Origin: a virus
IMG/VR virus record: IMGVR_UViG_3300008517_000162
Span: 1 to 46,327 of that record
Length of the DNA stretch: 46,327 nt
Strand: one strand, 5' to 3'
A program made the position numbers and the translations under genes. This document shows positions 32,836-40,731 of the stretch, piece after piece. How positions within the stretch are numbered: position 1 is the stretch's first letter; every line of letters starts with the position of its first letter. The notes below the pieces were generated by a model. The model saw only the letters and a program-made list of their open reading frames with translations, was not told the origin of the DNA and ran no database searches.

Positions 32836-35138
32836 GGTGCTATTCCTAGATACTCAATCATTGCAGAGTCACGGAGCTTGATGCCTTTGAATACACGTTT
32901 ACGACCGCTATGAAGCGTCATACGTCCGCTTTGACATCCGGCATATAGAGACATGACGGAGCGATTAACCCATCGCGTAGTCTGCGGACGTTCGCCGTTG
33001 CGGTTGGCCCAATTTCTCCAACAGTCGTACATCATTTCATGGGTGATATAATATTCCCGCGTGTCACCAAGTAGACAGCACTCGTCAATAAACTCCACGA
33101 AGGGGGTTATATGGCCGCGAATACGCCGCATTATTCCCTCGGTTCCAATCGGCACGGAGAATTCTTCGGTCTGTTGTAACCGCTTCAACCCATCTAGCGC
33201 CCACAGAAGAATACCGGGGGACTCTGTACGCAGTCTGGTCTTGAGAGTTATGTCCTCCCGACCCATATAGCTGATAAGAAACTGTATAAGGAGAATACGT
33301 GCTTCTACCGTTCGGGAATAATCGGGCAACCGGGGCATCACGTTAGCCGCCATCGTAAATCGGGCATAGAGTCGGATGCAGGTCTGCGTGATATCCTGTC
33401 CCTTGCGTTCAATCGTTATGACATCGTTGCCTGTGATACGCTTGAGGACATTAAGCGCCTCCGTCGCGTCGTAGTTCTCACCAACAGATACGTCACCCAT
33501 AACTGCGGCCAGCTTACCCAAGAATGGATAGAGGCCGAATCGTCTGGTGTAGTCCTTAAACGTGGTGGCAAGAACCTGATCTTCGCCAAGGATGTTCGTA
33601 AGCACATCGAGGATCGTACCCTTGCCCGCTCTCGTCGGCCCTAGAAACAGCATGAACTTTTCGTGGGAGTTATCGGGGATCAGATTGTAGCCGAACCACT
33701 CTTGCAGTAGTCTGATCTTGATGGGATCGTCTGCAAATATCTCCGCTAAGAACTCCTTCCACAGATTACAAGTGGCATTGGAGTCGAAGTCATAAGGGTA
33801 CGAGGACAACGTGAACAGATCGGGCGTGGTCCTTTCCAGATGCACACCGCCCCGCATACAATCGGTCACGTTTAAACGCCCGTTGGGGAACGTGAGCATG
33901 TGCTTGGGGTTGACGCCCTCGTGGTCCTCAGACAGCCAGCAAGGAATTTCCTCGGCCGCGATGGGACAGTATGCAAGCAGGGCGTCCATAATCTGATCGA
34001 CCTTTCCCTTGGTCGGGTCGTAGTTGATAAGATCATATCCGTTGGACCGCATCTTCATCTGCTTCTTGTCGCCGAAATACCGGTATAGCTGTTTACGAAT
34101 GTGGGCAGCCTCCACTTCCTCATAGCACCGGCCGTTGTACGCATACCATACCCCGTGCAGTTTACGCAGCGTGTAAATACCGTTCTCGTAATATTCGACC
34201 TCCAACCACTGTTTCGCCAAATCCAACGGGGCAATACTGGCGAGGATAATATTGGTACTCTCGGTGCTACCCTCGGACCGGGCGTATTCCACGAACTGAT
34301 CCCTGGCAAGGCCCTGTTCCGCCCACTGGCGTAAATCCTTCACTCCCTCCGGTGGCATTACCTTTACAATCTGTTTGGCATGTGGCCTGAGAATCTCGAA
34401 GGTCTGTTCCATGCCCTCCTTGCCAGCACCCGCATCATTCTCACCCAGGACCACTACGCTTCGCCCGGCTATCAAAGGCGGTATCAAGCTCAGACAGCCA
34501 GCGCTGCTCGGTCGGCCGATTGCGGTTAATCCGATATCCCATGCCGCCGCAACATCCGAGGCTCCCTCGACTATGACAACAGGATAGTCGGACAGGGGAA
34601 GAACCGAACCAGCCGTCTTAAGGTATCCTTCTTCCTTCCGTATGTACAGGTGGCCCGCTGCCCCCAGGCTTTTAACAGCACCCTCCGATGTCCGACAACA
34701 GATAACTGCCTTCGGATCGTCGGTGTCCTCTGACGATATAAGACATCCATCCCCGGCCCGGCCACAGATGGGACAGGGGGTGTCCTCGGTAGACCGCTCA
34801 AAGTTCTGCGGTCCCGCCTGATACCTGCCCTCCACAGGGCTTTCGTGTACGTCGGCCACGTAGGTAAGGCCGCGCTTGGAACCAGGAACCATGCGCTTCT
34901 GTCCATCCCACTGTCGGAGAGACAGACCGATGATACTGCCTCGTTCATCCCGCTCCGGAAACACCCAACAGTTGTAGAAGTTCCTGTCGTTCTTGAGCGG
35001 AACTCGCAGAGCATATCCGATTTCCAAGGTAGTGAGTGCCGACGTACTAACCTTTAACTGCTCGGCTAATTTATCGAGCAGCACCGGCACGACGTTACCC
35101 TGATAGACTATATGTTGTTCAGCTAGGTTGTTGTCCAT
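32832..35138 (-). CDS. Primase / SF3 helicase
   Basis: A 768-residue replication protein. It has a Cys zinc finger (CPICGRAGDGCLIS...ICC) at about 125-155. A TOPRIM domain follows, with VVIVEGASDVAAAW near 190 (catalytic Glu) and VVVLGENDAGAGKEG near 230 (Asp pair variant). A D5-type SF3 helicase has Walker A MLFLGPTRAGKGT near 500, Walker B and sensor regions (KLAAVMGDVSVGEN, FTMAANVMPRLPD), and a C-terminal winged-helix-like DNA-binding part. It primes and unwinds DNA for the family A polymerase. There is no clear SD before the ATG at 35138; an inverted repeat lies just upstream. Confidence 0.9.
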   Translation of the reverse strand: MDNNLAEQHIVYQGNVVPVLLDKLAEQLKVSTSALTTLEIGYALRVPLKNDRNFYNCWVFPERDERGSIIGLSLRQWDGQKRMVPGSKRGLTYVADVHESPVEGRYQAGPQNFERSTEDTPCPICGRAGDGCLISSEDTDDPKAVICCRTSEGAVKSLGAAGHLYIRKEEGYLKTAGSVLPLSDYPVVIVEGASDVAAAWDIGLTAIGRPSSAGCLSLIPPLIAGRSVVVLGENDAGAGKEGMEQTFEILRPHAKQIVKVMPPEGVKDLRQWAEQGLARDQFVEYARSEGSTESTNIILASIAPLDLAKQWLEVEYYENGIYTLRKLHGVWYAYNGRCYEEVEAAHIRKQLYRYFGDKKQMKMRSNGYDLINYDPTKGKVDQIMDALLAYCPIAAEEIPCWLSEDHEGVNPKHMLTFPNGRLNVTDCMRGGVHLERTTPDLFTLSSYPYDFDSNATCNLWKEFLAEIFADDPIKIRLLQEWFGYNLIPDNSHEKFMLFLGPTRAGKGTILDVLTNILGEDQVLATTFKDYTRRFGLYPFLGKLAAVMGDVSVGENYDATEALNVLKRITGNDVITIERKGQDITQTCIRLYARFTMAANVMPRLPDYSRTVEARILLIQFLISYMGREDITLKTRLRTESPGILLWALDGLKRLQQTEEFSVPIGTEGIMRRIRGHITPFVEFIDECCLLGDTREYYITHEMMYDCWRNWANRNGERPQTTRWVNRSVMSLYAGCQSGRMTLHSGRKRVFKGIKLRDSAMIEYLGIAP

Positions 35139-35148
35139 GATAGCAAAC

Positions 35149-35203
35149 GGAGCGGCCTACTCCAAGAGGTATGATAGTTGATATGATTTGTTTCGGCCGC
35201 TCC
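35149..35203 (-). repeat. Inverted repeat just before the primase start
   Basis: GGAGCGGCC and GGCCGCTCC (35149-35157 and 35195-35203) form a perfect 9-bp stem around a 37-base loop, 10 bases before the primase ATG and 10 bases after the upstream gene. It could be a regulator of primase translation or a processing or termination site; no T-run follows. Confidence 0.6.
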
Positions 35204-35213
35204 ACGTTTACCC

Positions 35214-35981
35214 TTAGAATGGTATATCTACCTTAAGAAGCACACTCTCACGTATCCTGGCCCATTGCTCGCCAGTTACATCCTTAACGTCAATACCGGG
35301 GGCGATCTCTCCGATGGAACCGGTCCAGTAGTCACCGAGAATCTCATCGGGGACAGGCTTGTTCAATGCTTCATTGGCCGTTACGCAGGCCCCCCAGGCC
35401 TCGTTCATATCGCACCCTTCCAAAACAGGAGGCGGTGGTGCTGTAGTCTTGGGCGATGCGGTCTTAGTTTTAGGGGGCTTGGCCTTCGCCTTCGGGGGCC
35501 TAGCTGCTGTTTTAGCCGTCTGCGTTGCCACGCTAAACTGCTGATCGAGGGAGGCCAAATCCGCATCGGTAAGCTTACGCATACCGATCTGAGCGTCAAC
35601 GTGATTGATAAAACCAACTTGCAGGGTCACAGTACCGTTGTAGTCATTTTCGGCAACCGTAAATTGGACTTCGATACCCTTCCAATCGCCCTTCGCCAAA
35701 CCGGTGAAGGATATACCGTCCCACCCGACAGCCTCCATCAATGAATCGTAGTTCGGACACTTCACAACTTGACCCTTGCCGTCCAGAGTCACCAAAACGA
35801 AGTAACCCATTATGGTTTGCTCGGCAGCGGACCAATCCACCCACGCCTCATTTGGCTCATCGTAATACTGCGTTGCCAGCAACTTGCAAATAAACTGCGG
35901 CAATCCGGACTTCCTCGTTTTCCCCACAGAGAAATCTAGTATCGTACCTTTGTAGGTTCCTGTCGTGTCAATCGGTGGCAT
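35214..35981 (-). CDS. Possible ssDNA-binding protein
   Basis: A 255-residue protein. The N-terminal about 145 residues are beta-rich (GTYKGTILDFSVGKTRKSGL and VQFTVAENDYNGTVTLQVGF) like an OB-fold single-stranded DNA-binding protein or DUF669-type recombination partner. A Pro/Lys/Ala linker (about 160-190) follows, then a short acidic C-terminal domain. It lies between the primase-helicase and recombination genes. The assignment rests on context and fold resemblance. Confidence 0.55.
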   Translation of the reverse strand: MPPIDTTGTYKGTILDFSVGKTRKSGLPQFICKLLATQYYDEPNEAWVDWSAAEQTIMGYFVLVTLDGKGQVVKCPNYDSLMEAVGWDGISFTGLAKGDWKGIEVQFTVAENDYNGTVTLQVGFINHVDAQIGMRKLTDADLASLDQQFSVATQTAKTAARPPKAKAKPPKTKTASPKTTAPPPPVLEGCDMNEAWGACVTANEALNKPVPDEILGDYWTGSIGEIAPGIDVKDVTGEQWARIRESVLLKVDIPF

Positions 35982-36249
35982 CTTCTGACTCCTTCTCAAG
36001 GCGAAGATAATTGTCGGCAATCATCATCGCAAAATTCGCTACGCCCGCCGCCTCACTGGTAACAACAGTCGAATCTTCCCCAAATTGTAGCGCTCGGAGT
36101 AACTCCCCAGCCTCCCCAATCAATCTGCTAACCAGGTAGGCAAAAGAGCAAAAATCCCACCCCCCTTTGTAATCGTTCTCTTGCAGTTCAATTTCCATTC
36201 TTTGTGCAAACCACTTCAATCGGGACCGCGACTCAATTATCGCAGACAT
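35968..36249 (-). CDS. MazG-like helical protein
   Basis: A 93-residue all-helical protein. WFAQRMEIELQEND, LIGEAGELLRAL and SEAAGVANFAMMIADNY resemble the small phage proteins related to MazG-type NTP pyrophosphohydrolases (ExxEL plus EAxDVANFAMM). Here the second acidic residue of the EAxD motif is replaced (EAAGV), so activity is uncertain. The start at 36249 follows AAAGGAGTCAGAAG, the same ribosome-site sequence used by the next gene. Confidence 0.65.
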   Translation of the reverse strand: MSAIIESRSRLKWFAQRMEIELQENDYKGGWDFCSFAYLVSRLIGEAGELLRALQFGEDSTVVTSEAAGVANFAMMIADNYLRLEKESEDATD

Positions 36250-36571
36250 CTTCTGACTCCTTTAATTCGCCAAAATCATTCGGTTCGAGGATTGCTAAAA
36301 TGTCTCTTTCGACAACAAGGTGCATTTCCCTGTCGTTTACCACAATGGGTATCGCATTCACTTTACGATACAAGATATGATCCCCCGCTTTAACTTCAAC
36401 CGGAGAATGCTTCCCGCTTAGTACGAGAACCGGACCCGGCCCGATGTTGTTCACGACACCACGGGCAAATGCCTCCTTCACCTTGTTATTATCCGGAAGA
36501 ATGATCCTACCTAGCTTTTGCGTAGGCCAACTTTCCGGGTCCACCAGTATATTGTCCGCTAACATCTTCAT
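36233..36571 (-). CDS. groES: GroES-like co-chaperonin
   Basis: A 112-residue protein. MKMLADNILVDPESWPTQKL, GRIILPDN, FARGVVNNIGPGP, VEVKAGDHILYRK and LVVERDILAIL follow the Cpn10/GroES fold from start to end. The mobile-loop region (about 17-30) is short, as in some phage versions. Phage GroES-like proteins such as T4 gp31 replace host GroES for capsid folding. No GroEL is encoded here, so it would use the host chaperonin. GGAGG lies 8 bases before the ATG at 36571. Confidence 0.9.
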   Translation of the reverse strand: MKMLADNILVDPESWPTQKLGRIILPDNNKVKEAFARGVVNNIGPGPVLVLSGKHSPVEVKAGDHILYRKVNAIPIVVNDREMHLVVERDILAILEPNDFGELKESEDVCDN

Positions 36572-36765
36572 CAGTTGTCCTCCGAGCATACTGTTTTGAG
36601 CCAGCCAGAAAGTCTCCGTAATGTATCTAATTCGCTCCGCGCTAATCCTTCTGCGTAATCATTCGGCCATTTGTTCACGCCTTGACACCAGCCCCGCTCA
36701 GATTCCTCCAACTCTTTTTGGACGTGATCCCGAATATGCTGTAGGACAATCTCCGTAGTGGTCAC
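36571..36765 (-). CDS. Small helical hypothetical protein
   Basis: A 64-residue protein from the GTG at 36765, with AGGAGG 7 bases upstream and GTGA overlap with the RecA-like gene. It contains QHIRDHVQKELEESERGW and DTLRRLSGWLK. No family recognised. Confidence 0.65.
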   Translation of the reverse strand: MTTTEIVLQHIRDHVQKELEESERGWCQGVNKWPNDYAEGLARSELDTLRRLSGWLKTVCSEDN

Positions 36766-37673
36766 GATTGATCCTCCTGTGGGAATAAGAACCCCCACAC
36801 CGAGTCGTCGGCCGGTGTCTCGAATGAGATATTGGTGATAGGTTCGCCACCTTCACCCGCAAACTTACTGAGGGTTCTGCTTTTGGCCTGGAAATGCTGT
36901 GCCCCGGCAATAGAGATCACTCGCGTTGCATCCGGAGAAACAACTTTGCCCACTACTCGTTCTCCCTCTTGTCGAACGGCCGAATTCAGATAGTCAATGC
37001 GGAATACATGATCGGCCCAGGCACATATTTCGAGCATCACGCTGACTGACTTATCGTGGTGCAACTTGGGACCGGCCTTCAAGTAATCCATACCCTCTGC
37101 ATTGGGCATAGTGATCGCCTGCTCCTGACAGACCAGACCAATATTCACACCGTTACGGACCAGAGCATCGAGGTCTTGCAGGACTAGCCGTACAGCATCC
37201 AGAACATGCGAGGAACCTTCGTTCCATCCGTAGGCTTTGATGTTTTTGGCCTTGCCCCCACCCTTGGGCAGCGGCACGATATCGAGAACATGGGCCTCGG
37301 CCAGCCGTTCCAGCATGGTAAAGGTGTCTATAACACAACTAGACCCCTTTGGAAACAGACCCGACTGTTGCAGGGCAGCACGAACATCCTCGTAGGTTGT
37401 GATGTTGGGAACATGGTTGATCGGCTCCCCGGTCTTGGGATTGACAATCTTCCTACCGCCGTCGTCCAAGCCTATGAAGATCGGATTCGGGAGCATAGAG
37501 AACAAGGTGGTCTTGCCCATGCCCGTATCGGCGTAGCCCAGGATTTTCTCGCCTTCCCCGGTCCCGGTCCACGGAGAGACGGCAAACCGCTTAGGCGTTG
37601 GGACCGCTGCCTTCGGCATCGGGGGCGGCTTGGTTAGCTTCTGCTTCGGTTTGTACTTCGGGGGTGTTGGCAT
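36762..37673 (-). CDS. Sak4/RecA-like AAA ATPase
   Basis: A 303-residue ATPase. A Pro/Lys-rich N-terminal tail (1-30) precedes Walker A GYADTGMGKTTL (about 45-56). Walker B CVIDTFTML is near 110. A further conserved strand is GLVCQEQAITM. This is the AAA_24/Sak4 type of phage recombinase, usually paired with a single-strand binding protein and a nuclease, as found here (35214 and 37745). It probably promotes single-strand annealing or replication-linked recombination. Confidence 0.8.
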   Translation of the reverse strand: MPTPPKYKPKQKLTKPPPMPKAAVPTPKRFAVSPWTGTGEGEKILGYADTGMGKTTLFSMLPNPIFIGLDDGGRKIVNPKTGEPINHVPNITTYEDVRAALQQSGLFPKGSSCVIDTFTMLERLAEAHVLDIVPLPKGGGKAKNIKAYGWNEGSSHVLDAVRLVLQDLDALVRNGVNIGLVCQEQAITMPNAEGMDYLKAGPKLHHDKSVSVMLEICAWADHVFRIDYLNSAVRQEGERVVGKVVSPDATRVISIAGAQHFQAKSRTLSKFAGEGGEPITNISFETPADDSVWGFLFPQEDQS

Positions 37674-37764
37674 TATGAAGCTCCTTGTGTATCTGTATCA
37701 ATATCGGGGCAAGCGCCTTGGCTAACTCCCACAAGTCGTCGTCACTAAACTCTCTCAAATCCAT
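37591..37764 (-). CDS. Small helical protein overlapping the RecA-like gene
   Basis: A 57-residue protein (MDLREFSDDDLWELAKALAP, ILIQIHKELHN and a Glu/Ala tail). The N-terminus looks like a genuine amphipathic helix. It overlaps the stop of the nuclease gene by 20 bases and the start of the RecA-like gene by 83 bases, so the Pro-rich N-terminal tail of the RecA-like protein is read from the same DNA. GGGAG precedes its ATG. Confidence 0.5.
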   Translation of the reverse strand: MDLREFSDDDLWELAKALAPILIQIHKELHNANTPEVQTEAEANQAAPDAEGSGPNA

Positions 37765-38833
37765 CAGGGATACTCCCGTTCTCAACGTCTAACCCATACC
37801 AACAGATGCCGTGGTACTCACATCTATAGGTAGCATTGCAGGAATGCTCATTAGCAAACCAGAGATTCTGCCGCTCCATGAAGGCGGCAGTTCGAGCGAG
37901 GTTGTAATACTCCTTATCGAACCTTTCAAGCTCCTTGTCAGTCCTAGTAACTTCCTTCCGGGCGAAATGCTTTTCGGGGTTGCCACGTATATCGGCCAGC
38001 AACCTAGCTCCGAACATTTCGGGGGTTTCCCGTATCGTAAACGCACCTTCTTTCTTGCCGGGAGTAACCCTGGCTAGTACATCATTGACGAAAATATCAT
38101 CACCAACGGCCCCATCAGCCGGTTCCGGGCGTATCTCTATCTTAAACTTCTCCCCGCAATACTCCCCTATCTCCACGAACTTCTTACTGTCCGCTTGCGA
38201 CAGCTTCTTCGGCCTGATTGTAGGCTTGTGCCACACATCGTACAACATACCGGAGATCAGGAGATCGGCGGGTTTAATACCGTACTGCTCAAGCTGTCCA
38301 GTCAGTTGCAAATGTCGGGCCTCAATCAGATACAGGGTGATCTGTGAATCCATGTTCAGAAGATTCCAGTAAGCGGACCCCGAATCAATCGGCTTGCTAG
38401 TTGACTTATGCTCCAATATCAGGGGCCTGTCGTCCACCCGAATGATCTTGTCGATCTTGCCACGGCGAGTATAGACGCTATTAATCTCCCGCTCGAACTT
38501 GACCTCCTGGGCCACGACATCAAGCTGATCGTCCTTCCAATACCACGCCCAACCGAGAGCGGAGTACAACAGCACCGTCCGCTCGACCTCCCAATCGACC
38601 GCATCGACGTTGGGGGGCTTGTCGGCGTAGACTTCGTTCATGTGACGGACGAGGGCTTTGCCCGGATCGGCACAGTCGTCTGCCCGTAGAATCTCTAAGC
38701 ACCTATGCCAGTTTGTACCCCACCGTAGCACGTCAGCCTCCTTAATGGGCTGTAGACGGAGAACGTGCTTAAGGCGGTACTTCATCGGGCAGGTCTTGTA
38801 CGTCGTGATGGACGTGGCCGATTGTGGAATCAT
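37745..38833 (-). CDS. PD-(D/E)XK nuclease, Cas4/RecB-like with iron-sulfur Cys
   Basis: A 362-residue nuclease. The N-terminal SATSITTYKTCPMKYRLKHV gives the first Cys (Cys15) and the RecB-type start. The active site includes VYTRRGKIDKII (Asp) and PLILEHKSTS (Glu-x-Lys near 138-140). The C-terminus CNATYRCEYHGIC provides three more Cys for a 4Fe-4S cluster, as in Cas4 and AddB-like nucleases. It probably resects DNA ends for the Sak4-like recombinase. It is the first gene downstream of the promoter at 38854. Confidence 0.85.
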   Translation of the reverse strand: MIPQSATSITTYKTCPMKYRLKHVLRLQPIKEADVLRWGTNWHRCLEILRADDCADPGKALVRHMNEVYADKPPNVDAVDWEVERTVLLYSALGWAWYWKDDQLDVVAQEVKFEREINSVYTRRGKIDKIIRVDDRPLILEHKSTSKPIDSGSAYWNLLNMDSQITLYLIEARHLQLTGQLEQYGIKPADLLISGMLYDVWHKPTIRPKKLSQADSKKFVEIGEYCGEKFKIEIRPEPADGAVGDDIFVNDVLARVTPGKKEGAFTIRETPEMFGARLLADIRGNPEKHFARKEVTRTDKELERFDKEYYNLARTAAFMERQNLWFANEHSCNATYRCEYHGICWYGLDVENGSIPDGFERV

Positions 38834-38853
38834 ATCAACTCTACCTTCACTTC

Positions 38854-38882
38854 ATTGTATCACAATTCGGGCGGTACGTCAA
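38854..38882 (-). promoter_or_regulatory. Sigma70 promoter before the recombination/replication operon
   Basis: TTGACG (38882-38877), 17-base spacer, TACAAT (38859-38854). It reads into the nuclease gene at 38833 and the genes beyond. Confidence 0.75.
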
Positions 38883-38965
38883 CCCAAAAGTCGGTTAAGT
38901 TCGATTTTAAGTTCAGTTGTGGACTTGACTAAGATGTAGGGAATACCCTGGTTATCGCAGAATTC

Positions 38966-39901
38966 CTATTCCTGTTCTTCGGGAAAATTCGGACAGGCAA
39001 ACTCTCCGAATAACTCCCGCGCTTTTTTGTCGTAGGCTTTGGCAGCCTCTAATTCCGTATCAAAATACCCAATAAAAATCTCCTTGCCGTTCTGCGTAAT
39101 CCGGGCCACCCACCGCTTCTGCCGCTGTGGTCGGGCGTCAAACTTTACGCCTTTCCAGTTATTATGACTATCGGAACGCATTTTTTGATTCGCGCTATTC
39201 TCCGAGGGCGTACAAATTCGCAAATTACCCCTACGATTGTCCAGGCCGTCCCCGTTTATATGATCTACCCATATTCCATCCCCGTGTTCTAGGCCGAGGA
39301 TTTCACGTGGCATTCTAATAGTTCGTTTTTTCGGTACGGCTACGGATCGTTTCGCATACCACATCTTATACTCCAAGGAAGCCTGCCATTTATGTTGAGA
39401 AATTAGCGGCCAATCTTGGAAATCAATGCGAGCAAATTCGCCCTGTGTAAGGGGAATCCACACCCCGGTCTGTTGTAAAACCGGGATAAGTTTTTCAGCA
39501 AGTTCCTCGACTGAGTGGAATAAAACATACGATCCGCCATTACTCTCGATCCGATCTTGGAATTCTTTTTGTGCGAGAGACTGTTTGCCCCCTACCCGGC
39601 GCTTTGCCTCGCACTCCAAACGTCGTCCGCTTGGTAGAATCCCGGTTATATCGGCCGAACCCACAAACCCGAATTTCATAAAGCCGCCATCATCGAATTT
39701 TACCCCGCCGGTGTTCGACCTCCATACGAACAGCCCGTGTTGTCGTAGCCACTGTAGACCTTCTTTCAAAACTTCGGCCTCCAGCCCTGCCTTCTTAGGC
39801 TTGCGCTTCCGTGGACCTACGGGGCAGTTTTGGGGGAGACTCACGGTTAATTCCCAAATGCAAGGAACCAGAGATACCAGATCATAGATGTCATAGTCCA
39901 T
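38966..39901 (-). CDS. VRR-NUC nuclease fused to HNH-AP2 homing endonuclease
   Basis: A 311-residue fusion. Residues about 40-145 form a VRR-NUC domain: EAEVLKEGLQWLRQHGLFVW, GSADITGILPSGRRLECEAK (metal-binding Asp and Glu-x-Lys) and GGSYVLFHSVEELAEKL. From about 150 to the end is a phage HNH endonuclease with AP2 DNA-binding domain: the HNH core WVDHINGDGLDNRRGNLRIC, then NWKGVKFDARPQ and EIFIGYFDTELEAAKAYDKK. Free VRR-NUC proteins end near residue 145, so the homing endonuclease appears to have joined at the C-terminus without a stop. The SD before the ATG at 39901 is poor. Confidence 0.85.
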   Translation of the reverse strand: MDYDIYDLVSLVPCIWELTVSLPQNCPVGPRKRKPKKAGLEAEVLKEGLQWLRQHGLFVWRSNTGGVKFDDGGFMKFGFVGSADITGILPSGRRLECEAKRRVGGKQSLAQKEFQDRIESNGGSYVLFHSVEELAEKLIPVLQQTGVWIPLTQGEFARIDFQDWPLISQHKWQASLEYKMWYAKRSVAVPKKRTIRMPREILGLEHGDGIWVDHINGDGLDNRRGNLRICTPSENSANQKMRSDSHNNWKGVKFDARPQRQKRWVARITQNGKEIFIGYFDTELEAAKAYDKKARELFGEFACPNFPEEQE

Positions 39902-39929
39902 TTGACAACAAAGAATCGCGTTCTACTTA

Positions 39930-40052
39930 TCATACCCACCCCCACAGTCGCGCGTACCAGCAGACGATCCACACGTGGACGTGCAGAGAAAGCCACATCA
40001 GAACGAGCATACTAACCGCCGCCGTAACCAAAATTCCGATTGCCTTAACCAT
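39930..40052 (-). CDS. 40-residue membrane peptide
   Basis: The ATG at 40052 after GGAGAAGGAAA encodes MVKAIGILVTAAVSMLVLMW followed by a Trp/His-rich segment. One transmembrane helix with an amphipathic aromatic C-terminus. Function unknown. Confidence 0.6.
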   Translation of the reverse strand: MVKAIGILVTAAVSMLVLMWLSLHVHVWIVCWYARLWGWV

Positions 40053-40248
40053 TTTCCTTCTCCTGTCCCCACTCCCACCCGCCGAGCCAAAGTCTAAATT
40101 CCTTCGGCTTCTTGTCAGGTGAGAATGGATTGACTTCTGCCGGTTCACCGGCCTTGAACGCCTTCATCCCGTCATATATGATCCCGACCCCCCTACCCAA
40201 TTTCCGGGCCTGGGACCGGGATATCGCTCTACGTCGTTTCGGATTCAT
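40045..40248 (-). CDS. RMF-like basic small protein
   Basis: A 67-residue protein with ARKLGRGVGIIYDGMKAFKA, NPFSP and FRLWLGGWEWG. The pattern helix, NPF/Y, then WLxGW resembles phage relatives of ribosome modulation factor. Whether it binds ribosomes is unknown. I prefer the ATG at 40248 with GGTGG upstream. Confidence 0.5.
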   Translation of the reverse strand: MNPKRRRAISRSQARKLGRGVGIIYDGMKAFKAGEPAEVNPFSPDKKPKEFRLWLGGWEWGQEKENG

Positions 40249-40525
40249 TCTTCCACCATTCATACGCCAAGGCCCTTTGACTCTTAAACCTCTTTAGCCG
40301 GGGGTCCGTGAAGGCATCTTCACCACGGGCGTCTATGAAGCCGAAGATGTAACCGACCGAGTAGCTGTGCTTCGGGGAGTACATGGTAACATAATGACGA
40401 TGGGGCCGTACATATCGGGCCTCATCCATCACACCATGCACATACCCGCTGACCTTGTGCTCGGACCAGTGGGGCCACCGTTTCTGTACCTTAACGAATA
40501 ATGCTTCCTGCTCTGCTGGAGTCAT
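40229..40525 (-). CDS. Hypothetical protein
   Basis: A 98-residue protein starting MTPAEQEALFVKVQKRWPHW, with YSVGYIFGFIDARG and a basic C-terminus. The start overlaps the upstream stop by ATGA and has GGAGCG upstream. No domain recognised. Confidence 0.65.
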   Translation of the reverse strand: MTPAEQEALFVKVQKRWPHWSEHKVSGYVHGVMDEARYVRPHRHYVTMYSPKHSYSVGYIFGFIDARGEDAFTDPRLKRFKSQRALAYEWWKNESETT

Positions 40526-40731
40526 TTATCACGCTCCTTGTCCGAGGACCGGGGCAAGTCCATGACGGCCTCCATAAGCTCGTCGGCGTATTCACCCCAC
40601 GCTTGCATCGCCCGTTGGTCATTAAGTGTGGCATTGATTCGAGCGAGAAACTCCGGCATAGGAGAATCAACAACTTCGAGTTCCTCTCGAAAAGCTTCAA
40701 GAAGCCACTTGATCGTTCCTCCCCCACTCAT
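40522..40731 (-). CDS. Small acidic helical protein
   Basis: A 69-residue protein, overlapping the DNA polymerase stop by ATGA, with LLEAFREELEVVDSPMPEFL and AWGEYADELMEAVMDL. No family recognised; polymerase-coupled by position. Confidence 0.6.
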   Translation of the reverse strand: MSGGGTIKWLLEAFREELEVVDSPMPEFLARINATLNDQRAMQAWGEYADELMEAVMDLPRSSDKERDK

